A stretch of 64,000 bases of DNA, taken from NCBI GenBank assembly GCA_022813675.1, contig CP063375.1, positions 372,001 through 436,000 on the forward strand. Direction: 5' to 3'. The notes beneath the pieces were generated by a model that was given only the letters and a program-made list of their open reading frames with translations, was not told where the DNA came from and searched no databases. Each line of letters opens with the position of its first letter. Positions within the stretch are counted from its first letter, which is position 1. The stretch comes from Deferribacteraceae bacterium V6Fe1. Its GTDB lineage: Bacteria; Chrysiogenota; Deferribacteres; Deferribacterales; Deferrivibrionaceae. Positions 54,883 through 64,000 of the stretch are shown here, piece by piece. Both the position numbers and the translations under genes were made by a program.

Positions 54883-55215
54883 CTATAAATCAGACCAGCC
54901 AGAAATATTGTCAGCACCAGCATCACGTTGACTAATATTAAGATCTCCAGCCACATGCCCTATCCCTAATTCTCTTTTAACAATTTTAGGCATATGGGAA
55001 GTCGTAGCATAGCCTATTGTCCCTTTCTGATTGATACCGCCAAGCACGTAATTATTACAATTATTGATAGAAAAAAATGAACAGCTGGCAGAATTGTAAT
55101 ATATTAGGCTCACTCCACTTGAAGTAGCAATATCTATTATATCTCCACTACCCAAAGTCTGGGAAAAGACCAATGCAGGTAAAAAAGTAAACCATAAAAA
55201 TACAATAAATTTCAT
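54883..55215 (-). CDS. Small secreted protein, probable pilin C-terminal-domain partner (PilA-C-like)
   Basis: This 110-residue protein has a Sec signal peptide (IVFLWFTFLPALVFSQ) and a mature part rich in beta strands. ATSSGVSLIYYNSASC and GINQKGTIGYATTSHMPKIV resemble the C-terminal beta domain of type IV pilins. Its ATG overlaps the stop of the restored pilin frame (ATGA), the same arrangement as pilA-N/pilA-C in Geobacter sulfurreducens. I therefore suggest it pairs with the short pilin. The similarity is by eye only. A start at 55233 would remove the signal peptide logic and is unlikely. Confidence 0.62.
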   Translation of the reverse strand: MKFIVFLWFTFLPALVFSQTLGSGDIIDIATSSGVSLIYYNSASCSFFSINNCNNYVLGGINQKGTIGYATTSHMPKIVKRELGIGHVAGDLNISQRDAGADNISGWSDL

Positions 55216-55420
55216 ATGTCTATCTTTCCCCAATATGGATAATAATTTTTCTCTGAATAAAATGCATCCAGGTCAGTCTTTGCATTTTTATATCCGTAAG
55301 CGTAGCAGTATTAGCCGCCTTTATCCTTGTCTTAGAGTATTGGGGAATCGCGATGGCAACAAGTATTGCAAGTATTGCAACTACTGTCAAAAGTTCAATT
55401 AAAGAAAATCCTCTATACAA
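55212..55420 (-). pseudogene. Short type IV pilin, frameshifted
   Basis: The N-terminus MYRG/FSLIELLTVVAIL is a class III prepilin leader and hydrophobic helix with the conserved Glu at position 5. As sequenced, the frame ends at a TAG near 55220 after 66 codons. In an A5 run (55285-55289) one extra A would restore the frame to NAKTDLDAFYSEKNYYPYW and a TGA at 55212-55214. The restored mature pilin has 65 residues with eight aromatic residues. The start codon is TTG with AGGGG upstream. A sequencing error, a true mutation or ribosomal slippage are all possible. Confidence 0.72.
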
Positions 55421-55515
55421 AACATCGCCCCTAAGTCTTTATTAAATTATACCACTAAGGAAAGAATTTACAAGGCAAAGAGGGATAAAAACTTTAGTTG
55501 ATTAAAAAAAGAAAA

Positions 55516-55588
55516 CTCCCCGGGACGGACTCGAACCGCCAACCTAGTGGTTAACAGCCACCCGCTCTGCCGATTGAGCTACCGGGGA
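55516..55588 (-). tRNA. tRNA-Asn (GTT)
   Basis: The 73-base cloverleaf has acceptor arms TCCCCGG and CCGGGGA, a D-loop with TAGCTCAATCGGCAGAG, anticodon loop CTGTTAA with GTT, and the T-loop GGTTCGAGTCC. CCA is not encoded. Confidence 0.97.
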
Positions 55589-55604
55589 ACTTAAGCAGGA
55601 GAGA

Positions 55605-55633
55605 TATATAGCAACATTGACTAAAAGTGTCAA
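55605..55633 (-). promoter_or_regulatory. Promoter of tRNA-Asn
   Basis: On the minus strand TTGACA (55628-55633), a 17-base spacer and TATATA (55605-55610). The tRNA begins 17 bases after the -10 box. Confidence 0.82.
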
Positions 55634-55661
55634 CATTTTTTTTCGTTTTTTTTAAAGGTAT

Positions 55662-56510
55662 TTAAACATCAAAATTGACAAGCTTGACTTCCTCTTCCAA
55701 CATTATCCCTGTTTCTTTATAAACCTTATCCTTTACATATTGGATAATATTGTAGATGTCGGTGCTTGTGGCTCCACCCAAATTAACAATAAAATTTGCA
55801 TGTTTTTCGGAAACTTTTGCATTACCTATCCTGTAGCCTTTCAGACCGCAACTTTCAATCAAAGTGCCAGCGAAATTACCTTTCGGTCTTTTAAAGACAG
55901 AGCCACAGCTCGGATAATCAAGAGGCTGCTTTGACTCTCTTTTAGAAAGGATTTCCTCTCTTTTGTATAAGTTAGCACCTTTACTCAGAAAAAAACCTGC
56001 CTCAACAACTATTTTCTTATCTAACCCTGAGCTTCTGTACTTAAAATTTATTTCATTCTTTTTTAGTAGTATAGTTTTACCCGACATATCAACTATTTTT
56101 ACATAATTGACAACATCTTTTATCTCCCCATCAAATGCACCGGCATTCATAAAAACCGCTCCCCCTACACTGCCGGGAATACCTGACAGCTCTTCGATAC
56201 CACCCAAATCATTTAAAATGGAGAATTTTACTATATCATCAAGCAAACAACCTGCACCACTGACAAGCATATTGCCATCTATAAAAACATATCTGTTAAG
56301 ATTTTTTAGGCTAAGCACTACCCCGTCAAAGAAATTATCAGAAAATAGCACATTACTCCCTTTGCCAAGGATAAAAAACTTCTCATTTTTTATATATTGT
56401 ATGGCTTCTATCAAATCTTGTGTAGTATAAGGCTCTAAAAAAAGTTTTGCATCTCCACCAGTCATATAGCTTGTATGGTTTGACAACGGCTCATTTTTAA
56501 TTATTCTCAT
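55662..56510 (-). CDS. murB: UDP-N-acetylenolpyruvoylglucosamine reductase
   Basis: This 282-residue FAD enzyme reduces the enolpyruvyl group to give UDP-MurNAc in peptidoglycan synthesis. Conserved parts are NHTSYMTGG, GKGSNVLFSD, SGIPGSVGGAVFMNAGAF and the late KVSEKHANFIVN. The length and CGSVFKRP pattern fit type IIb MurB. It overlaps the mtnP gene by four bases and ends the long housekeeping operon. Confidence 0.97.
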   Translation of the reverse strand: MRIIKNEPLSNHTSYMTGGDAKLFLEPYTTQDLIEAIQYIKNEKFFILGKGSNVLFSDNFFDGVVLSLKNLNRYVFIDGNMLVSGAGCLLDDIVKFSILNDLGGIEELSGIPGSVGGAVFMNAGAFDGEIKDVVNYVKIVDMSGKTILLKKNEINFKYRSSGLDKKIVVEAGFFLSKGANLYKREEILSKRESKQPLDYPSCGSVFKRPKGNFAGTLIESCGLKGYRIGNAKVSEKHANFIVNLGGATSTDIYNIIQYVKDKVYKETGIMLEEEVKLVNFDV

Positions 56511-57298
56511 TTTTTGGTAATCCCCGCATCTTCAAGAGCTTTTGTGCATTTGCATTCATCCGTATTCGGGATATTTTTACTATACAACTCTAAAATTTCT
56601 TTTAATTTTTCTTCACTCTTCTTTATTGTTTCTATTACTTCTGAGGTTGTCAGTTTATTTTTCGAAATACCAGCAGCAAAATTAGTCACAATACTCACAT
56701 TTGCATAACAAATCTCAGCTTCCCTTGCCAGCGTTACCTCAGGGAAAAGGGTCATACCAACTATATCGGCACCAAGAGTCTTATACATTTTAATTTCGGC
56801 AGCCGTTTCAAGTCTTGGCCCGTTAGTACATACATAAACACCCTTATTTTTGATGCCAAAAGAAAAATCTCTTGACAGAGTGATTAGCTTATCTCTGATC
56901 GTTTCGCAGAAAGGGTATGTTAAATCTATATGAACTATATTATTTTCTTCGTAAAACGTATTTGCTCTGCCACTTGTCATATCGATAGCATTATCAGGAA
57001 TAACAATATCCGAAGGCTTTAAATCACTTGCAATCCCACCGACAGCATTAAAAGAAAGTATTTGGCTGACCCCAATTTGTTTGAATCCGTCAATATTTGC
57101 TCTGTAATTTACTTTGTGTGGGGCAAGGGTGTGATTTGCTCCGTGCCTTGATAAAAAATAAAATTCAACTCCCCCTTTTCTAAAAAGTTTGTAAGGTGAT
57201 GAAGGTTTGCCAAAAGCAGAGCTGACTTCAATATCTTCTATAAACTCAAAACCGTTGATAGAATAAAGTCCGCTTCCCCCTATTATCCCAATCTTCAT
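56507..57298 (-). CDS. mtnP: S-methyl-5'-thioadenosine phosphorylase
   Basis: This 263-residue protein belongs to the purine nucleoside phosphorylase family. IGIIGGSGLYSI, FLSRHGANHTLAPHKVNYRAN and VCTNGPRLETAAEIKMYKTLG fit MTAP, which splits methylthioadenosine into adenine and methylthioribose-1-phosphate. This salvages sulfur from polyamine and AdoMet metabolism. A purine-specific PNP role is less likely but cannot be excluded by eye. Confidence 0.92.
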   Translation of the reverse strand: MKIGIIGGSGLYSINGFEFIEDIEVSSAFGKPSSPYKLFRKGGVEFYFLSRHGANHTLAPHKVNYRANIDGFKQIGVSQILSFNAVGGIASDLKPSDIVIPDNAIDMTSGRANTFYEENNIVHIDLTYPFCETIRDKLITLSRDFSFGIKNKGVYVCTNGPRLETAAEIKMYKTLGADIVGMTLFPEVTLAREAEICYANVSIVTNFAAGISKNKLTTSEVIETIKKSEEKLKEILELYSKNIPNTDECKCTKALEDAGITKK

Positions 57299-57300
57299 TT

Positions 57301-57915
57301 TTACCCCTTTTGTTTTGAAGGCTTTGGAAGATGCCAGTTTTTATAAATTGCGATAAGCCTTATAGTTATTACTATTGCGATGCAAATAACTACATTAAGA
57401 GTCTTATTTAAATTTAGCCTATCAAAAAAAGCAAATATAAGACCGCCTGCAATACAGGCTGACGCGTAAATCTCTTTCTGTAAGACCAAAGGGACCTCCC
57501 CTTGCAAAATATCCCTTACCATTCCACCCACAGTGCCTGTCATAACCCCCATAATTATCGCACCAAAATATCCTATATGATAACTAATACCCACTGAAAT
57601 CCCTATCACGGTAAATACCCCAAGCCCTATTGCATCCATTATAAGAAGCGTCTTAAACTTTTTTTCCACAAAAGAGCTAAAATAAAATGTGATTACTGAG
57701 GCCAAAATAGATATAAAAAGATACGTAGTGTTTTGGAAGATAAAAGGAGGGATTCTGCCCACAAGCACATCTCTTATTGTGCCTCCGCCAACAGCCGTGA
57801 CTACACCTAAAACGGTTACACCGTAAAGGTCAAGGTCTTTCCTGACACCGGCTATGGCACCGCTCATAGCAAAAGCAAATGTCCCTAAAAGGTCAAGTAC
57901 ATATAAAACATTCAT
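57301..57915 (-). CDS. TRIC/UPF0126-family membrane protein (YicG-like)
   Basis: This 204-residue protein has seven membrane helices formed by two repeats of a three-helix unit. Glycine-rich kinked motifs are visible (GTFAFAMSGAIAGVRK and GLGVFTVIGISVGI), as is the GGGTIRDVL / GGMVRDIL pair. The family resembles trimeric intracellular cation channels. Its substrate in bacteria is unclear (glycine has been suggested for some). The ATG overlaps the lolD stop. Confidence 0.9.
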   Translation of the reverse strand: MNVLYVLDLLGTFAFAMSGAIAGVRKDLDLYGVTVLGVVTAVGGGTIRDVLVGRIPPFIFQNTTYLFISILASVITFYFSSFVEKKFKTLLIMDAIGLGVFTVIGISVGISYHIGYFGAIIMGVMTGTVGGMVRDILQGEVPLVLQKEIYASACIAGGLIFAFFDRLNLNKTLNVVICIAIVITIRLIAIYKNWHLPKPSKQKG

Positions 57916-58574
57916 CAGTCTTTTGATAAGTTAAATTTGTTTTTCGTCATACCTGCCAAATAACTGTCATGTGTCACGACAAGTATGGTAAGCCCGTCAT
58001 CATTTAACTTTTTAAATATTTCAAATATGCTGTCACTGTTTGCCCTGTCAAGATTACCTGTAGGCTCATCAGCCAAAAGTATATGCGGCTCGTTAATAAG
58101 TGCTCTTGCAATAGCCACCCTCTGCTGTTCACCACCTGAAAGCTCAGAAGGGTAATGATTCATCCTGTCTTTAAGCCCCACCTTTTCAAGAAGGTATTCT
58201 GCACTCATTTTAGCTCTATTTTTATTCCCATCCTTTATTAAGGCAGGAAACATAACATTTTCAAGCGCATTAAAATCATTCAAAAGATAATGAAATTGAA
58301 AAATAAATCCTACATTTTCATTTCTAAACTTATCGATAAAGCCATTTGAAGAAAAAATATTTTTACCTTCAAAAAGGACTTCCCCTGAATCAGGCTTGTC
58401 AAGTCCGCCCAAAATATGCAGTAGTGTTGATTTCCCTGAACCGGAAGGACCGACGACAGCGGTAAAATCACCCTTATTTATTTGCAAACTCATATTAACA
58501 AGGACATTTACGACATGAGTAGCTTTTTTAAAACTCTTATATATATTTTTAGCTTCCAGTATAAGATTATTCAT
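57915..58574 (-). CDS. lolD: Lipoprotein-releasing ABC ATPase LolD
   Basis: This 219-residue ATPase has Walker A GPSGSGKSTLLHILGG, signature LSGGEQQRVAIARAL and Walker B ILLADEPTGNLD. It belongs to the LolD/MacB group and overlaps the LolC/E-type permease gene by eight bases. It powers release of lipoproteins from the inner membrane toward LolA. Confidence 0.93.
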   Translation of the reverse strand: MNNLILEAKNIYKSFKKATHVVNVLVNMSLQINKGDFTAVVGPSGSGKSTLLHILGGLDKPDSGEVLFEGKNIFSSNGFIDKFRNENVGFIFQFHYLLNDFNALENVMFPALIKDGNKNRAKMSAEYLLEKVGLKDRMNHYPSELSGGEQQRVAIARALINEPHILLADEPTGNLDRANSDSIFEIFKKLNDDGLTILVVTHDSYLAGMTKNKFNLSKD

Positions 58575-59787
58575 TTCTCAATGCCTCAATCGGGTCTAAC
58601 TTGGAAGCATGAATGCTCGGGATTATAGAAGATATAAAAGTAATCACGATTGCAGAGATACTCACCAGAATAAATACTTCGGGCACAATCTTCACAGGAA
58701 TCCTGTCCATAAAATACACATCTTCAGGGAGAGAAATTATCTTATAATTTTCTAATATATAGCAAATAAGGTAACCTATAATATTTCCAATAGCTATACC
58801 TATCAGACCTATTATCAGACCTTGTCTTATAAAAATATTCCGGATAAATTTGCTGCTTGCTCCCATAGCTTTTAGGATTGCAATATCCCTCTTCTTATCC
58901 TTTACAGTCATAGTAATCAAGCTCATTATATTAAATGAAGCTACTACGGTAATAAGAGTTAGAATTATAAACATCGCTGCCTTTTCAAGTTTTAATGCTG
59001 AAAAAAGATTTTGATTCATACTAAACCAATCCCTTGACCACAATGGAAATCCAAGCTTTTTTCTGATAGCATGAGAAATCTCTCCCGCCTTATTCACATC
59101 AAAAACGCTCACGCTAAAACCTGTCACTATGTCATCAAGCTCGAAAAATTTTTGTGCAGCCTTAAGAGGGATAAGTGTCAAGGTGTTGTTATACTCATAC
59201 ATTCCGGTATCGAATATACCCGTTATCTTAAAACGTTTCATCCTTGGGGTAAAACCAAGAGGTCCTTTTTTGCCGAAGGGGGAAACCATAACTATCTCAT
59301 CCCCAACAGAAAGAGCCAAGCTATTTGCCAAGTCTTTTCCGATTACAATATTAAAATCTTCACCATCAAGTGACTTTAAATCCCCTTCTTTCATATATTT
59401 CTCAATGTTTGTAACTGTCACTTCCGTTTCAGGTACAATCCCCCTGACTATAACACCACTAACGCTTCTCTCACTTGTAAGCAAAACTTGATTTAGCAAG
59501 AACGGCGAAACCCCTTTGACACCTTCCACCGTATTAATTTGTGATTCAACTTCCTGCCAATTTGATATCGGTGAAGAATCAATCCGATTTACAATAATAT
59601 GCGAATTAGCTCCCAATATCTTGTCCCTTAAATTATTTTCAAACCCAATCATTACGTTTATGACCACTATTAAAGTAGCAACCCCCAAGACAATACCAAT
59701 AATTGAGATTGCCGAGATGAAAGACAAGACCCTGGTTTCTTTTCTGCTTTTAATATATCTTAAAGCAATAAAATTATGAAGCTTCAT
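58567..59787 (-). CDS. lolC: Lipoprotein-releasing permease LolC/LolE
   Basis: This 406-residue protein has one N-terminal helix, a large periplasmic domain and three C-terminal helices (FtsX-type fold). FIALRYIKSRKETRVLSF, ISIIGIVLGVATLIVVI and the final HASKLDPIEALRNE are conserved. A single LolC/E gene suggests a homodimeric (LolF-like) system. Its start lies directly at the guaA stop. Confidence 0.93.
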   Translation of the reverse strand: MKLHNFIALRYIKSRKETRVLSFISAISIIGIVLGVATLIVVINVMIGFENNLRDKILGANSHIIVNRIDSSPISNWQEVESQINTVEGVKGVSPFLLNQVLLTSERSVSGVIVRGIVPETEVTVTNIEKYMKEGDLKSLDGEDFNIVIGKDLANSLALSVGDEIVMVSPFGKKGPLGFTPRMKRFKITGIFDTGMYEYNNTLTLIPLKAAQKFFELDDIVTGFSVSVFDVNKAGEISHAIRKKLGFPLWSRDWFSMNQNLFSALKLEKAAMFIILTLITVVASFNIMSLITMTVKDKKRDIAILKAMGASSKFIRNIFIRQGLIIGLIGIAIGNIIGYLICYILENYKIISLPEDVYFMDRIPVKIVPEVFILVSISAIVITFISSIIPSIHASKLDPIEALRNE

Positions 59788-61338
59788 CTATTCCCACTCA
59801 ATTGTTGCAGGTGGTTTGGAGCTTATATCATATGTTACTCTATTTATCCCCTTAACCTCATTTATTATCCTACCCGAAACTTTTGCCAAAACTTCATAAG
59901 GGATATGAGCCCAGTCTGCTGTCATCCCGTCAAGACTTGTAACAGCTCTTAATGCTGCCACATGTTCATAAGTCCTTTCATCCCCCATAACTCCGACTGA
60001 CCTCACCGGCAAAAGTACGGTAAATGCTTGCCATATTTCATTGTAAAGTCCTGCTTTCTTTATCTCTTCTATAAATATTGCATCCGCAAGTCTCAAAACA
60101 TCCAAACGCTCTTTTGTAACCTCACCCAAAACCCTTATGGCTAGACCTGGTCCTGGGAAGGGGTGTCTGCCAATTATCTCAGCAGGCAAGCCAAGCTGCA
60201 GGCCAACCTGTCTTACCTCATCTTTGAAAAGCTCTCTCAACGGCTCTATCAGCTGAAACTTCATATCTTCAGGCAAACCGCCCACATTGTGATGGGTCTT
60301 GATAGTAGCTGAAGGTCCTTTAAATGAAACAGACTCAATCACATCAGGGTATAGTGTACCTTGAGCCAAAAAGTCAAAATCGCCTAACTTTTTTGTTTCC
60401 TCTTCAAATACCTGTACAAACAAATTCCCTATTTTTTTACGCTTGGTCTCAGGATCGCTCACACCCTTTAAAGCCTCAAGGAATTTTTCTTCAGCATCAA
60501 CATAGACAAGATTAATTTTGAAGTGATTTTTAAATGTGTCTATTACCTGCTCAGCCTCATTAAGCCTCAATAATCCGTTATTAACAAAAATACATGTAAG
60601 ATTTTCACCGATTGCCTGGTGCAACAATACCGCAACAACGGATGAATCTACTCCACCGCTAAGAGCACACAAAACCTTTTTATCCCCAACTTTTTCTCTT
60701 ACCCTTTCTATTTCAGAATGAATAAAGTTGCCCGGCGTCCAAACCTGAAGACATCCGCAAACATCAACAATAAAGTTTTTTATAATCTTTGAACCATTTA
60801 CAGTATGAACAACTTCAGGGTGAAACTGTATCGCATAGATTGGCTTATCTTTATGCTTCATAGCCGCAACAGGGGCATTTTCAGTGTAGCCAATTACCTC
60901 AAAACCGTCAGGTTTTTTCTCCAATCTATCCCCGTGACTCATCCACACAGTAAGTTTGTTATCATTTGATACACCTTTAAAAATATCTTTGTTATCCGTG
61001 ATGTTTAAGATACTCCTGCCGTATTCTCTGTGGTCAGCTTTTGCCACTATACCGCCAAAGTGTTTGCATATAAGCTGCATACCGTAGCATATGCCTAATA
61101 TAGGGACATTCAGCTCAAAAACCTTAGGATCAACATCCGGTGAATTTGCGTCATAAACACTTGATGGACCACCTGATAATATAATCCCCTTAGCACCAAA
61201 CCCCTCTATCTTTTCAAAATCTGCATTACATGGAAATATTTCGCAGTAAACCTGATTTTCTCTTACCCTTCTTGCAATAAGCTGTGTGTACTGAGAGCCA
61301 AAATCCAATATTAAAATTTTTTCAGAATGTATATCCAC
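59788..61338 (-). CDS. guaA: GMP synthase (glutamine-hydrolysing)
   Basis: This 516-residue enzyme aminates XMP to GMP. The class I glutaminase triad is in [11 protein letters not shown] (Cys) and QFHPEVVHT (His, Glu). The PP-loop [17 protein letters not shown] lies in the synthetase domain, and the C-terminal dimer domain ends with KPPATIEWE. It follows guaB by 28 bases. Confidence 0.98.
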   Translation of the reverse strand: MDIHSEKILILDFGSQYTQLIARRVRENQVYCEIFPCNADFEKIEGFGAKGIILSGGPSSVYDANSPDVDPKVFELNVPILGICYGMQLICKHFGGIVAKADHREYGRSILNITDNKDIFKGVSNDNKLTVWMSHGDRLEKKPDGFEVIGYTENAPVAAMKHKDKPIYAIQFHPEVVHTVNGSKIIKNFIVDVCGCLQVWTPGNFIHSEIERVREKVGDKKVLCALSGGVDSSVVAVLLHQAIGENLTCIFVNNGLLRLNEAEQVIDTFKNHFKINLVYVDAEEKFLEALKGVSDPETKRKKIGNLFVQVFEEETKKLGDFDFLAQGTLYPDVIESVSFKGPSATIKTHHNVGGLPEDMKFQLIEPLRELFKDEVRQVGLQLGLPAEIIGRHPFPGPGLAIRVLGEVTKERLDVLRLADAIFIEEIKKAGLYNEIWQAFTVLLPVRSVGVMGDERTYEHVAALRAVTSLDGMTADWAHIPYEVLAKVSGRIINEVKGINRVTYDISSKPPATIEWE

Positions 61339-61366
61339 TGCCCACCTCTATAAATATAATTAATTC

Positions 61367-62842
<1,476 letters not shown>

Positions 62843-62849
62843 CTAAACT

Positions 62850-63662
62850 TTAATATCCCCAATCTCTACTATATCTAAAGTCTCTGTCTATTGTCCTTAG
62901 ACTTATTTTTGCTATCATAGGTAATTGTCTTTTAAATTGGTTTTTTCTGATTCTCTCGGAAATATTTGTCACAAAATCTTCCTTAAAACCGTCTTCTATC
63001 AACTCTTTTACGGAATATCTCTCATCTATCATCTTATACAGCAATTGGTCAACTTCCTTGTAACTAAAACCTAACTCCTGCTCATCAGTCTGACCTTCCC
63101 AAAGATCTGCCGTAGGTTTTTTTTCAACTACTTGCTTAGGGATATTTAAATATTCTGAGAGTTTCCAGACCTGTGTCTTGTATAAATCACCGATAGGATT
63201 TATTGCTGAAGCCAAATCACCATACCATGTCCCGTAACCTAAGAGTAGCTCGGTTTTATTACTTGTGCCTAAAACTATTCCTCCAACCTCTGCAGACTTA
63301 TCAAAAAGCACTATCATTCTCATTCTTGCCATTACATTACCTTTTCTAAGCTTACTCATCTCGAGCTGAGATTCAAAGTAAGGCTCCACAAAGTTTGTAA
63401 TTTCTATCTCTTCAAGCTTCACACCCAAAAAATCTGCTACAGCAATAGCATCTTTTTTACTCTGCTCACTACTTGATTTATAGGGAAGATAATATAAGAA
63501 TACTCTCTCTTTACCTAAAGCTCTCACCGCCAGCGTAGCTGACAGTGCGGAATCTATTCCTCCGCTCAAACCAACGACAACATTTTTGACACCTATCTTT
63601 TCTGTTTCTTCTTTAATAAAATTGCACAGTATTTTAGTTACAAGTTCAACATTAATATTCAT
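62850..63662 (-). CDS. nadE: NAD+ synthetase
   Basis: This protein of about 270 residues has the PP-loop VVGLSGGIDSALSATLAV and the NaAD-binding GTSNKTELLLGYGTWYGD. It adenylates and amidates nicotinate adenine dinucleotide. The ATG at 63662 has GGAG six bases upstream; a TTG at 63683 is less likely. It lacks a glutaminase domain, but the gene upstream is a C-N hydrolase and overlaps it by 11 bases, so that protein might supply ammonia. Confidence 0.95.
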   Translation of the reverse strand: MNINVELVTKILCNFIKEETEKIGVKNVVVGLSGGIDSALSATLAVRALGKERVFLYYLPYKSSSEQSKKDAIAVADFLGVKLEEIEITNFVEPYFESQLEMSKLRKGNVMARMRMIVLFDKSAEVGGIVLGTSNKTELLLGYGTWYGDLASAINPIGDLYKTQVWKLSEYLNIPKQVVEKKPTADLWEGQTDEQELGFSYKEVDQLLYKMIDERYSVKELIEDGFKEDFVTNISERIRKNQFKRQLPMIAKISLRTIDRDFRYSRDWGY

Positions 63663-64000
63663 AATTTTCTCCGCAGCTATCAAGAAACCTTTTCAAGATT
63701 TTAAAATCTTCATCTCTAAAAAATGGTGAACTAATTCTTGCCCTTCGAAGCTCTTTTTTATCAATTCGTATATCCTCAATTTTTTGTTCAAATAATTCCG
63801 ATTCAAGCAGACTTTTCCCATTTGGGCTAAACGCTGCCGAGCCACCCCAGAATGTTATCCCCTCTTCTACTCCAACTCTGTTTGCAAAAACAACATTAAC
63901 GGTCAAATTGGTGGCAATATATTTTAGCGTGTTGTACCAAAGCTCTTTTGGATAAAAACTATCCTCAAAAAGTCCTCTTGCCGGGCTGTTGGATACCACA
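63652..64000 (-). CDS. Carbon-nitrogen hydrolase (nitrilase family), N-terminus beyond window
   Basis: Only the last 115 or so residues are inside the window. FANRVGVEEGITFWGGSAAF and the following FSPNGK fit the C-terminal part of nitrilase-superfamily amidases. The catalytic Glu and Lys lie outside; the catalytic Cys region would be just at or beyond the window edge. The overlap with nadE suggests either a glutaminase subunit for NadE or another amidase in the same operon. Confidence 0.85.
   Translation of the reverse strand, partial: VVSNSPARGLFEDSFYPKELWYNTLKYIATNLTVNVVFANRVGVEEGITFWGGSAAFSPNGKSLLESELFEQKIEDIRIDKKELRRARISSPFFRDEDFKILKRFLDSCGENYEY

Overview
The window looks like a chromosomal segment from a low-GC, anaerobic, Gram-negative bacterium, most likely of the Deferribacterota (Deferribacter/Flexistipes/Calditerrivibrio-like). 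This placement is inferred from gene content: a menaquinol-type cytochrome b/Rieske cluster with multihaem c-type cytochromes, a short split type IV pilin, Lol lipoprotein export and a CIRCE-controlled groSL operon. No rRNA is present to confirm it. Coding density is high and no gene-free stretch reaches 300 bases.

Layout. 1-4273 (minus): respiratory operon of a thioredoxin-like lipoprotein, CcdA, rhodanese, Rieske protein, cytochrome b, tetrahaem cytochrome c and a multihaem cytochrome c cut by the window edge. 4341-5808: intact IS4-family element with 19-bp ends and a 9-bp target duplication. 5875-9811: permease, CDF cation exporter, mini-thioredoxin, TSUP exporter and FmdE-like protein, with two copies of one 24-bp palindromic operator. 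9932-16112: complete hut operon (hutC-H-U-G-I) with its operator. 16138-17917: AI-2E-type transporter and a peroxiredoxin. 18082-25377: a regulon of an ECF sigma factor with three near-identical promoters, reading an anti-sigma/metal-sensor operon, a ferredoxin / membrane cytochrome b / Tat-exported flavoprotein operon, and a Spy-like protein plus a DUF1566 lipoprotein that an IS256-family element has cut in two. 25442-29249: nhaA, an FlhB-C-like protein, a class III aminotransferase and DUF72. 29355-31786: restriction-modification locus with two methylases and a MutH/Sau3AI-like nuclease. 31809-39430: aconitase (minus), then M3 peptidase, TerC, a secreted orphan and a tiny membrane protein that may be a selenoprotein (all plus).

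39433-46336: ahcY, a molybdopterin oxidoreductase with a small membrane protein, an AEC transporter, a PAS/Cys-cluster protein and groSL with CIRCE. 46441-50234: MFS transporter, an amidoligase-like protein paired with a membrane-anchored gamma-glutamylcyclotransferase, and a GDPD phosphodiesterase. 50231-54129: potD-A-B-C polyamine importer. 54268-55633: LysE exporter, split-pilin pair (pilin frameshifted here) and tRNA-Asn. 55662-64000: a nine-gene, nearly gap-free housekeeping series (nitrilase fragment, nadE, guaB, guaA, lolC, lolD, a TRIC-like protein, mtnP, murB).

The strongest candidates for undescribed biology are: (1) the 52-codon ORF at 39259-39417 with an in-frame UGA followed by a SECIS-like hairpin; (2) the ECF-sigma regulon with an extracytoplasmic flavoprotein reductase; (3) the short aromatic pilin with a separate coupled C-domain gene; (4) the amidoligase/cyclotransferase pair; and (5) the shared 24-bp operator.
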